Shown here: one piece after another, positions 37,091 to 44,402 of the stretch
Position numbering within the stretch: position 1 is the stretch's first letter
How the letters are laid out: every line of letters begins with the position of its first letter
NCBI GenBank assembly: GCA_028689675.1
Contig: JAQVCS010000002.1
Coordinates: 62,001 to 126,000 of the forward strand
Source: Desulfovibrionaceae bacterium
GTDB taxonomy: Bacteria > Desulfobacterota > Desulfovibrionia > Desulfovibrionales > Desulfovibrionaceae
Direction: 5' to 3'
Length of the DNA: 64,000 nucleotides
Notes under the pieces: generated by a model
Databases searched by the model: none
What the model was told of the DNA's origin: nothing
The model's input: the letters and a program-made list of their open reading frames with translations, nothing else
Program-made: the position numbers and the translations under genes

Positions 37091-38044
37091 ATGAAAAGAA
37101 TGATGACCTTGTTGCTGGCAGGCAGCCTGCTTTTGGCCGCTGCCACAGCCTTTGCTGCCGATGCCAAACGCCTGACCATGGCCACGGGTGGCACGTCTGG
37201 TGTGTATTATCCCTTGGGCGGGGCTATCAGCCAGGTGCTTTCCACAAAAAGTGGCGGTGCTTTTGCTGTTACCCCGCAGGCTACAGGGGCTTCTGGTGAA
37301 AATATGCGTTTGACCCACTTGGGCGATGTGGATATTGCCATTTTGCAAAATGACGTTGCCGATGCCGCTTTTAAAGGCTTGGCTCCGTATAAGCAAGAGC
37401 TGAACAATGTGCGCGCCATTGCCCGCCTGTACCCTGAATATTTGCATGTGGTGGCCACACAGGAAAGCAAGGTAACCAAATTGTCCGACTTTAAGGGCAA
37501 AAAAGTGTCTGTTGGTGCGCGTGGCAGCGGCAATGAAGTAAATTGCCGTCAATTTTTTGAGTTCTATGGCTTAGATTATAAAAAAATCGAGCCTATATTT
37601 TTGCCCTATGGCGAAACGGCCGACCAGTTTAAAGACCGCGCCCTTGATGGCTTTGTGTTCACCATTGGCACGCCCAACCCCGCTATTCAAGATATAACCA
37701 CAGCGCAAAAGGTGACCTTTGTGCCCATGGATGGCGAAGAAGCTGACAAGATTGTCAAGGCCTTCCCCTACATGGTGAAGGATGCCATTCCTGCTAATAC
37801 CTATGCTGACCAGCCCAAGCCCATTCCCACCCTTTCGGTGCAGGCCATGCTGGTTGTAAACAAAAATATGTCGGATGACGAAGCCTATTTGATTACTAAG
37901 ACATTATTTGAAAATATTGGCGATGTTGCCAAAGCGCATAATAAGGGTGCAGAAATTTCGTTAGAGCATGCTGCTGATGGCGTGACCATTCCCTTCCACC
38001 CAGGGGCTGCCCGCTACTTGAAAGAAAAAGGCATTATAAAATAG
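37091..38044 (+). CDS. TAXI-family TRAP transporter solute-binding protein
   Basis: TAXI proteins are periplasmic receptors that deliver organic acids or amino acids to TRAP permeases driven by ion gradients. The 317-residue product has a signal peptide ending AFA-ADA (about 20-25), followed by RLTMATGGTSGVYYPLGG, the TAXI N-terminal signature, and SVGARGSGNEVNCRQ. ATG 37091 follows GAGGAGAAGG. The gene is first in an operon with a DUF1850 protein and a fused TRAP permease. Confidence 0.93.
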   Translation: MKRMMTLLLAGSLLLAAATAFAADAKRLTMATGGTSGVYYPLGGAISQVLSTKSGGAFAVTPQATGASGENMRLTHLGDVDIAILQNDVADAAFKGLAPYKQELNNVRAIARLYPEYLHVVATQESKVTKLSDFKGKKVSVGARGSGNEVNCRQFFEFYGLDYKKIEPIFLPYGETADQFKDRALDGFVFTIGTPNPAIQDITTAQKVTFVPMDGEEADKIVKAFPYMVKDAIPANTYADQPKPIPTLSVQAMLVVNKNMSDDEAYLITKTLFENIGDVAKAHNKGAEISLEHAADGVTIPFHPGAARYLKEKGIIK

Positions 38045-38065
38045 CCCTTTGTTTGTGTTACCCTA

Positions 38066-38097
38066 GGGCGGAGGCATACTATGGCTTCCGCTCTTTT
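38066..38097 (+). terminator. Hairpin attenuator downstream of the TAXI gene
   Basis: GGGCGGAGGC (38066-38075) pairs with GCTTCCGCTC-type sequence (38084-38093) using G-U wobbles, and TCTTTT follows. Position and moderate strength suggest partial termination, which would give more binding protein than permease. Confidence 0.5.
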
Positions 38098-38136
38098 CGT
38101 TTTTGACAATTTTGAAATTTTTCTATATGGTGCGCC

Positions 38137-38652
38137 ATGGTTTTTTTACGCATAACAGCTTTTTTGTGCTGTTCCTTGTGTTGGCTTGCTTGTAGTCAGG
38201 CGGCGTGGGGGGCACAGGCTGCCTCTGGCGCTTTGTCTGCCTGCTCGCAGCGCCTTGTGCTGCTGGATGCACAGAATAAGGCCGTGCTGCGCCTTGTGTT
38301 TCCCGATGGGGCGCGTTTTGGCATACGCTTTATTCACTCTGTAGCCAAAAGCCCTGTGATAGACTGGTTTACCGCGCGGCAGGGTGTGCTGCAGCTGGAG
38401 AGTACCGTGTATCAGGATTTTGGCGCTGGCCTGCCCCACAGCCCTGAGCAGGGGCAAAGCATGGAACAACGCAATGGGCATGTAATTATTTCTGGCTATT
38501 CTATGGCATTGCCCCGTTTTGACGTGCGTGTGGGGCGCGTGGCACAGCATACTTTGCTTTTGCCCGAAACATGGGAAGCCATTCCATTGGATACGCTGGC
38601 AGCACCGGGGGCGGCGCTGACCTTTACCCTTGAGCAGCAAAAGGGCAAATAG
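38137..38652 (+). CDS. DUF1850 protein of a TAXI-TRAP operon
   Basis: The 171-residue product has an N-terminal hydrophobic segment that looks like a signal peptide (cleavage near WGAQA). Its body reads like the DUF1850 family: FGIRFIHSVAKSPVIDWF, STVYQDFGAGLP and a C-terminal LLLPETWEAIPL strand. DUF1850 genes commonly lie between TAXI receptors and fused TRAP permeases; their role is not established. The ribosome site before ATG 38137 is weak. Confidence 0.8.
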   Translation: MVFLRITAFLCCSLCWLACSQAAWGAQAASGALSACSQRLVLLDAQNKAVLRLVFPDGARFGIRFIHSVAKSPVIDWFTARQGVLQLESTVYQDFGAGLPHSPEQGQSMEQRNGHVIISGYSMALPRFDVRVGRVAQHTLLLPETWEAIPLDTLAAPGAALTFTLEQQKGK

Positions 38653-38746
38653 CCCCAAGGTTGTTGCCAAAGCGCACAGGCGCGTGCTCGTGGTAAGGTG
38701 TACTTATATTGACACTGTTTTTTTAGCTTGAGGAAGGATGCAGCCC

Positions 38747-40846
38747 ATGGGCCATAAAGAAAGGATGGATGTGATTGATAAGGAAGGCTACGGCGGCTTT
38801 GCCCTTGAAAAAGAAGGGGCGCTGAATGCTGATGTAGCGCAAAAGATGGAAGAAACCGTTGATGTTTCTGAAATTGTTGCCAAATATGATAAAGAAGCCG
38901 TCTACCGAACTTTTCAAGGCTGGTTTAACCTGTTTGTGCGCTTTTTGTGCATAGCCTTTTCGGCTTTCCATTTATACACAGCCGCCTTTGGGGCTTTTCC
39001 CCCGCAAATTCAGCGCGCCGTGCACTTGGGCTTTGTGCTTACGCTGGTTTATTTGCTGTACCCTGCGCGCGCCGAGGGCAAGAACAAAGGCCTGCCTTGG
39101 TATGATTTGCTGCTGGCAGTGGCAGGGGCTGCGGTGTGCGCCTATATTGTATGGCAATACGACTTTATTGTGCTGGATGCTGGCCCTGCCACCGATATGG
39201 ATTTTTATTTTGGCTGTGCGGCTATAGTGCTGGTGCTTGAAGCCACGCGCCGCATTGTGGGGCTGCCCATCACCATTGTGGCTATTGTCTTTTTGCTCTA
39301 CGCAAAATTTGGCAATTTGCTGCCCGGCATGCTGGGGCACAGGGGCTTTTCGGCAGAGCGCATTGTTTCGCATATGTATTTAACCACCGAGGGGCTTTTT
39401 GGTATGCCGCTGGGTGTATCCGCCTCTTTTGTGTTCTTATTCATTCTTTTTGGGGCTTTTTTGCATAGCACGGGGCTGGGCAAGTTTTTTATTGACCTAG
39501 CCCTTGCGGCTGCGGGGCGTTTTGTGGGGGGGCCTGCCAAGGTGGCCGTGCTTGCCAGCGGCTTTTTTGGCACTATTTCTGGTTCTTCTGTTGCCAATAC
39601 CGTTTCTACAGGCACATTTACTATTCCTTTGATGAAAAGCGTGGGCTACCGCGGCACCTTTGCTGGCGCTGTCGAGGCGGCTTCTTCCACTGGCGGGCAA
39701 ATTATGCCGCCCATTATGGGCGCGGCGGCCTTTATTATGGCGCAGTTTTTGGGCGTAAGCTATGTGGAAATTGCCAAGGCAGCGCTCATTCCCGCCCTGC
39801 TGTATTATCTTGCTGTGGGCTTTATGGTGCACATGGAAGCCAAAAGGCTGGGGCTGAAGGGCATTCCTGCCGCGCGCTTGCCCAAGCTGTGGGTGGTGCT
39901 TTCGCAGGGCGGCTATTTGCTGGTGCCCATTGTGGTGCTGGTGTATTTGCTCACGCAGGGCTACACCCCCCTAAAAGCGGCCTATTATTGTATTATCACC
40001 ACAGTGGTTATTTCCACCCTTGCCAATAACTGGAAGGCATGGCGTGGTGCGGCCTACAGCGGGCAAACCACTGTGCAGGCTTTGGTAGAAAGCAACAAGC
40101 TTTCCAGCATAGACATTCTGCAGGCCATGGAAAATGGCGGCAGGCTTGCTCTTGGTGTGGCGGCGGCCTGTGCCTGCACTGGTTTTGTTATTGGCGTGGT
40201 CACGCTTACGGGCATTGGCTTGAAGCTGGCCAATGCTATTTTGACCCTTTCGGCTGGCAGCTTTATGCTGACGCTTATGCTCACCATGTGCGCTTCTATT
40301 GTGCTGGGCATGGGCTTGCCCACCACGGCAAAATATATTGTGCTTGCCACCATTGCCGCCCCCGCTATCCAGTCTTTTGGTGTGCCCGTGCTGGCAGCGC
40401 ATTTGTTTATTCTCTATTTTGGCATTATGGCTGACCTAACACCCCCAGTGGCGCTGGCGGCCTATGCTGCGGCTGGCATTGCCCGCTCCGAGCCCAATGC
40501 CACGGGCTTTATGGCTGTAAAAATAGCCTTTGCTGGTTTTCTTATCCCCTATATTTTTTGCTATAACCCCGGCTTGCTGATGATTAATGCCACCAATGCC
40601 GAAGTTGCCTTTTATGCTGGCACGGCCGCGGTGGGTATTATGGCCTTGTCTTTTGCCAGCGTGGGCTATTGGCTGCGGCATTTATACCTGTGGGAAAGGG
40701 CGCTGCTGCTGGGCGGGGCTGTAACCTTGATTATTCCCGGCCTGATGACAGACCTTGTGGGCTGCGGCACCTTGGCTATTGTGTATATTTTGCAAAAGTG
40801 TTTTCCTCATGACCCCAAAGCGGGGGAAACTGCGCTGCTTGCCTAA
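38747..40846 (+). CDS. Fused TRAP transporter permease (DctQM-type, 4TM/12TM)
   Basis: The 699-residue membrane protein imports the TAXI ligand. After a hydrophilic N-terminus of about 70 residues come four segments of the small DctQ-like part, then the DctM-like part with SGFFGTISGSSVANTVSTGT, EAASSTGGQIMPPIMGAAAF and MGLPTTAKYIVLATIAAPA, characteristic of fused TAXI permeases. The strong site AGGAAGG ends at 38737, directly touching ATG 38738, so the next in-frame ATG at 38747 (9-base spacing) is preferred; the difference is three residues. Confidence 0.92.
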   Translation: MGHKERMDVIDKEGYGGFALEKEGALNADVAQKMEETVDVSEIVAKYDKEAVYRTFQGWFNLFVRFLCIAFSAFHLYTAAFGAFPPQIQRAVHLGFVLTLVYLLYPARAEGKNKGLPWYDLLLAVAGAAVCAYIVWQYDFIVLDAGPATDMDFYFGCAAIVLVLEATRRIVGLPITIVAIVFLLYAKFGNLLPGMLGHRGFSAERIVSHMYLTTEGLFGMPLGVSASFVFLFILFGAFLHSTGLGKFFIDLALAAAGRFVGGPAKVAVLASGFFGTISGSSVANTVSTGTFTIPLMKSVGYRGTFAGAVEAASSTGGQIMPPIMGAAAFIMAQFLGVSYVEIAKAALIPALLYYLAVGFMVHMEAKRLGLKGIPAARLPKLWVVLSQGGYLLVPIVVLVYLLTQGYTPLKAAYYCIITTVVISTLANNWKAWRGAAYSGQTTVQALVESNKLSSIDILQAMENGGRLALGVAAACACTGFVIGVVTLTGIGLKLANAILTLSAGSFMLTLMLTMCASIVLGMGLPTTAKYIVLATIAAPAIQSFGVPVLAAHLFILYFGIMADLTPPVALAAYAAAGIARSEPNATGFMAVKIAFAGFLIPYIFCYNPGLLMINATNAEVAFYAGTAAVGIMALSFASVGYWLRHLYLWERALLLGGAVTLIIPGLMTDLVGCGTLAIVYILQKCFPHDPKAGETALLA

Positions 40847-40910
40847 CAGTCCACCCTACAGGGTGTGCATAGTGTTTTACGGTACAGCATAAATGCCATG
40901 ATACTTTACG

Positions 40911-40949
40911 AATGAAGACGGTGTTGCACCACAATGCCGTCTTCATTTT
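40911..40949 (+). terminator. Terminator of the TRAP operon
   Basis: AATGAAGACGG (40911-40921) pairs perfectly with CCGTCTTCATT (40937-40947) and continues into TTTT (40946-40949). It lies 64 bases after the permease stop and just before the perR promoter. Confidence 0.8.
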
Positions 40950-40967
40950 GCCGTAAATACTAATAAA

Positions 40968-41004
40968 AATAATTATTGACAACGGGAAGCTCTATTGCTA
41001 TTTT
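40968..41004 (+). promoter_or_regulatory. perR promoter with overlapping AT-rich palindrome (candidate PerR operator)
   Basis: TTGACA (40976-40981), 17 bases and TATTTT (40999-41004) make a strong sigma70 promoter. The perfect palindrome AATAATTATT (40968-40977) overlaps the first bases of the -35 box and resembles half of the known PerR box (TTATAATNATTATAA). I infer autoregulation; the box is not a full match. Confidence 0.6.
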
Positions 41005-41037
41005 TCCCCTAATCATACTTTATGAGGAGACTTTGCT

Positions 41038-41433
41038 ATGGCCCAAACTCAAACCCGTATGACGCGCCAACGTGCCGTTATTTTAGAAGAATTGCGTAAA
41101 GTAAAATCGCACCCCACAGCTGATGAAGTGTATAGCCTGGTGCGTGAACGCATGCCGCGTATCAGCTTGGGCACTGTGTACCGTAACCTTGATTTTCTGG
41201 CAGCAACAGGCGAAATTCTAAAGCTTGAGTCTGCTGGCTCTATCAAGCGCTTTGATGGTGACATTTCTTGGCATCAGCATATACGCTGCACCGAATGCGG
41301 CTGCATTGGCGACATTATGGACGGCCAGCCAGCCCCCGAGGTGATGGGCATGATGGTGGAAGGCTTTGCCCGCGTGACTGGTGCCCGTGTGGAATATGAT
41401 GGCATTTGTGATGCCTGCGCTGTAAAGCAATAA
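41038..41433 (+). CDS. perR: Fur-family peroxide regulator PerR
   Basis: PerR represses peroxide-defence genes and is inactivated by iron-catalysed histidine oxidation. The 131-residue protein has a winged-helix domain and two CxxC structural zinc pairs (C84/C87, C124/C127). Candidate regulatory metal ligands H25, D73, H79, H81 and D92 have the same spacing as H37, D85, H91, H93 and D104 of Bacillus PerR. The Asp at position 73, where Fur has Glu, favours PerR. ATG 41038 follows GAGGAG. A bacterioferritin gene lies downstream, fitting oxidative and iron stress control. Confidence 0.85.
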   Translation: MAQTQTRMTRQRAVILEELRKVKSHPTADEVYSLVRERMPRISLGTVYRNLDFLAATGEILKLESAGSIKRFDGDISWHQHIRCTECGCIGDIMDGQPAPEVMGMMVEGFARVTGARVEYDGICDACAVKQ

Positions 41434-41500
41434 GCAGAGGGCAAGCGCAGGGCAAATATTTTTGCAGCGCTTGCCTTTCTGCCTGCAAGTCTTATATAAG

Positions 41501-41548
41501 AGGCAGTGCACTCTATACCCTTGGGTAAAGGCACTGCTTTTTTGTTTT
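41501..41548 (+). terminator. Terminator after perR
   Basis: GCAGTGC (41503-41509) pairs with GCACTGC (41531-41537), with an inner TACCC/GGGTA helix. A T-rich run, TTTTTTTGTTTTTTT, follows at 41538-41551. perR and bfr are therefore probably separate transcripts. Confidence 0.8.
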
Positions 41549-41657
41549 TTTCAAGGGTATGCTTGTCCTCATACTGGCTGGCGCATCTGTGCCTAACCTG
41601 TATAGGGAACATGGACTGCACTAAAGAGTGAAACATCAACCAGAGGGAGTTATTGTT

Positions 41658-42185
41658 ATGACGCGCGAAGAACGCCGCAAGAATGTTGTTGAAGTGCTGA
41701 ACAAGGCTCGTGCTATGGAATTACATGCTGTGCATCAGTATATGAACCAGCATTATAATTTGGATGATAAAGACTATGGCGAGCTTGCTATGAATATGAA
41801 GCTGATTGCCATTGATGAAATGCGCCATGCCGAAGCCTTTGCCGAGCGCATTAAGCAATTGGGCGGTGAGCCTACCATTGCCAAGTCGGCAGATATCACC
41901 CGCGGTCAGGCTGTGACTGAAGTCTATCCTTTTGATGAAAATGAAGAAGATGTGACCATTGATGCCTATAATGGTTTTATGAAGACCTGTACTGAAAATA
42001 ATGATATCACTTCTGCAAAATTGTTTGAACGCATTATTGCAGAAGAGCAGCAGCATATGGACTATTTTGGCAATATCGCTGGCCATATTGAAGACCTTGG
42101 CGATACCTACCTTGCCAAAATTGCCGGCACGCCTGCTTCCACAGGCCCTGCCAAGAGCTTTGTGGCCAATTTGGCTGCTGAATAA
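41658..42185 (+). CDS. bfr: Bacterioferritin
   Basis: Bacterioferritin is a 24-subunit haem-containing cage that oxidises and stores iron. The 175-residue protein reads very closely like the Desulfovibrio desulfuricans protein, including RAMELHAVHQYMNQHY, DEMRHAE and the ending GDTYLAKIAGTP. Ferroxidase ligands E21, E54 and H57 and the haem-ligand candidate M55 (M57 in the D. desulfuricans numbering) are present. ATG 41658 follows AGAGGGAG; an upstream in-frame ATG at 41628 has no site. In D. desulfuricans a rubredoxin gene is adjacent, but I see none here. Confidence 0.93.
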   Translation: MTREERRKNVVEVLNKARAMELHAVHQYMNQHYNLDDKDYGELAMNMKLIAIDEMRHAEAFAERIKQLGGEPTIAKSADITRGQAVTEVYPFDENEEDVTIDAYNGFMKTCTENNDITSAKLFERIIAEEQQHMDYFGNIAGHIEDLGDTYLAKIAGTPASTGPAKSFVANLAAE

Positions 42186-42583
42186 GGCTTGAAACGGGGG
42201 CAGCGCCTGTTGCCCTTGCTTATGTGTTTATCACAAAATAAGGCAGAAGAGAGTTCTTCTGCCTTATTGTATGCTCAAACATCGTGTGCATATGGAGCAA
42301 GTGCGCTGTAGGGCGTGTTCACGCCCACAGGAATGTTGTTTATTGGCAAGTATGCAGGCAGTGTTTTTATGGTACTCGCTCAGAAAAAAGCTGAAGTCTG
42401 AGGCTGACAGCGAGTAAAAGAGCCTCGTACATGCCTAGAGCAGAGTATCTTGAAAATTATATACTAGTAACGACAAAAGATAAACCCATTTCGGCATGTA
42501 ACAGCACATAAAGAGTGCGCTTATGCCGCGTGTGGCGGCATGTGTTCCCGCTCTTGCTATGGCAATTTCAGGGCAAAATTGCT
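42186..42583. other. Intergenic region between bfr and ybaK
   Basis: No convincing gene. It holds the bfr hairpin (42237-42268) and a second inverted repeat, TACTCGCT (42373-42380) with AGCGAGTA (42419-42426), enclosing further CAG/CTG pairing. The second has no T-run on either strand. bfr and ybaK converge here. Confidence 0.5.
42237..42268 (+). terminator. Hairpin after bfr, probable terminator
   Basis: A perfect 14-base-pair stem, AATAAGGCAGAAGA with TCTTCTGCCTTATT, encloses a GAGT loop 51 bases after the bfr stop. The T-run after it is poor on the plus strand and somewhat better on the minus strand, so efficiency is uncertain. Confidence 0.6.
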
Positions 42584-43063
42584 CTAGCGAAGTATATCTG
42601 CATACTGTCCTTGTGTTGCTGCAATAAGGTCATCGGGGGCAAGGCAAAGCTGTACACCGCGCTGACCAGCACTGACATAGATGTGCTCATAGAGCAGGGC
42701 TGTTTCGTCTATGGTGACGGGATAATTTTTTTTCGCCGCCAAGGGGGAGCAGCCCCCGCGAATATAGCCTGTAAGCCCCTGCACTTCTTTAAGCAGCACC
42801 ATATGCACTTGCTTGTTGCCCGTGGCAGCGGCAAGCTTTTTTAGGTCAAGCTCGGCTGCGGCGGGAATGCAGGCCATGAGCACGCCGTTTTTATCCCCCC
42901 TGAGCACCAGCGTTTTAAAAACAATATCTTCTGAAACATGCAGCGAATGCGCCATGGTAACGGCAGAAAGGTCATGCACATCCACAGGGGCATTATGCAG
43001 GCTGTAGGCAATGCCCAGCCCATCCAGCAGGCGGGCAGCATTGGTTTTGGCTATGCCACTCAT
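42584..43063 (-). CDS. ybaK: Cys-tRNA(Pro)/Cys-tRNA(Cys) deacylase, YbaK/EbsC family
   Basis: YbaK hydrolyses cysteine mis-attached to tRNA-Pro by prolyl-tRNA synthetase. The 159-residue protein has the conserved HDLSAVTMAHSLHVSEDIVFKTLVLRG region split by K50 (the family's catalytic lysine), and GGCSPLAAKKNYPVTID near the C-terminus. Start ATG 43063 follows GAGGAG; a longer frame to 43537 runs antisense to its neighbour and is rejected. It is 10 bases downstream of the AbgA-like gene, probably cotranscribed. Confidence 0.92.
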   Translation of the reverse strand: MSGIAKTNAARLLDGLGIAYSLHNAPVDVHDLSAVTMAHSLHVSEDIVFKTLVLRGDKNGVLMACIPAAAELDLKKLAAATGNKQVHMVLLKEVQGLTGYIRGGCSPLAAKKNYPVTIDETALLYEHIYVSAGQRGVQLCLAPDDLIAATQGQYADILR

Positions 43064-43073
43064 GCAATTCTCC

Positions 43074-44402
43074 TCACGCTGTGTGCTGCAAAGACAGCGC
43101 ATGGCATGTCTGCGCCAGCAAAGCCACAGAGGGCAGCAGCACTTTTTCATCAAAATCAAAATAAGGCGTGTGATGCCCGCCTGCCAATTGGCTGCCCACC
43201 AGCATATAATTGGCCTGTCCGCCTGCTTCGTGCACGCTGTTGACCAGCAGGCTGAAATCTTCACTTGCGCCAAAAGAGCAGCTTGGGCGCACAGGTTTGA
43301 AAAAGGGCACGCGCCCCGCACAGGCCTGTACCACACTGCGCAGCAAGGGGTGCGACGATGCCGCAGGGGCACGCCCAGCAAGGCAATGCTTTTCGGTGCA
43401 ATGCCACAAGTCTGCCGCCGCTGCCAAAACACGCTGCGCTTCAGTGTCCAGCCATTGGTGCACGCTGTCATTGCTGGCGCGCACTTCCAATTCCATAGAA
43501 GCATGGGCGGGAATGGTGTTGCGGCATTGCCCAGCATTCAATGTGCCCACGCATACGCGCGTATCGCCTTGGCCATTGCGGCTGATGGCGTGCAGCCCCA
43601 GCGCGGCGGCACTGGCGGCCAGCAGGGCATTATGCCCTTTTTGCGGGGCAGAGCCAGCATGCGCGGCTAGGCCAGTAAAGCGGGCATCTATTTTGCTGGT
43701 GGCAAGGAAATTATCCACACCACACACAAGCTCACCAGTGTGCTGGGCAGCTATGCCAATGTGCAGCCCCAGCAGCCATTGTGCCCCGTCCACAGCCCCC
43801 GCAGCAGCCAAGGCCTGCGCCCCGCGCACGCTTTCTTCGGCTGGCTGAAAAAGCAAGCGTACGCGCAGAGGCTGGCTGAAGCTCTCGCGGCACTTTGAAA
43901 GCAAACGCGCCAGCCCCAAACCTATGGCCATATGCCCATCATGCCCGCAGGCATGCATAAGCCCATGATGCAGGGAAGCAAAACCCTCGCACACGGGGTA
44001 ATGGGCAGCATCGCGGGCTTCATTAATGGGCAGGGCATCCATTTCAAAACGCAACACCAGCAGGGGCGCCTGCTGTGAGGCAGGGCCAAGGGCAATATCT
44101 GCCCATAAAGCCGTCATGCCATTGTGCACAATGCCCAGCCAGCGGCTTTCAACGCCATGCGCGTGGGCGCGGCTGGCTGCTCCTGTAAGCACTTCGGGGG
44201 CTGGCAGCCCCATGCGGCTGGCGCTGCACAGGGCATCTTCCCCCATGGTGAGGCGAAAACCCCAGCGCTCCAGCGTGGCAGCAAGAAAGGCCACAGTGGC
44301 AAATTCTGTCCAGCCTTCTTCGGGGTAGCGGTGCAAATAGCGCCGCCAAGTAATAAGCGGGCTGGCAAGACTTTCCAATTCATGAGAAAAAAGGTCACTC
44401 AT
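43074..44402 (-). CDS. M20-family amidohydrolase, AbgA-like (aminobenzoyl-glutamate hydrolase type)
   Basis: The 442-residue protein is a binuclear metal amidohydrolase. It shows the M20 metal site MHACGHDGHMAIGLGLA, a VCGVDNFLATSKIDARFTGLAAHAG dimerisation-domain segment and QLAGGHHTPYFDFDE near the end. These read like E. coli AbgA, the p-aminobenzoyl-glutamate hydrolase subunit, including its length; no AbgB partner is visible. Hippurate-type amides remain possible substrates. ATG 44402 overlaps the end of the RluD-CoaE gene by four bases. Confidence 0.82.
   Translation of the reverse strand: MSDLFSHELESLASPLITWRRYLHRYPEEGWTEFATVAFLAATLERWGFRLTMGEDALCSASRMGLPAPEVLTGAASRAHAHGVESRWLGIVHNGMTALWADIALGPASQQAPLLVLRFEMDALPINEARDAAHYPVCEGFASLHHGLMHACGHDGHMAIGLGLARLLSKCRESFSQPLRVRLLFQPAEESVRGAQALAAAGAVDGAQWLLGLHIGIAAQHTGELVCGVDNFLATSKIDARFTGLAAHAGSAPQKGHNALLAASAAALGLHAISRNGQGDTRVCVGTLNAGQCRNTIPAHASMELEVRASNDSVHQWLDTEAQRVLAAAADLWHCTEKHCLAGRAPAASSHPLLRSVVQACAGRVPFFKPVRPSCSFGASEDFSLLVNSVHEAGGQANYMLVGSQLAGGHHTPYFDFDEKVLLPSVALLAQTCHALSLQHTA

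Noticed and set aside
43064..43537. N-terminal extension of ybaK
   Set aside because: It is antisense-like sequence inside the AbgA-like gene; GAGGAG precedes ATG 43063, and the shorter protein has the family length.
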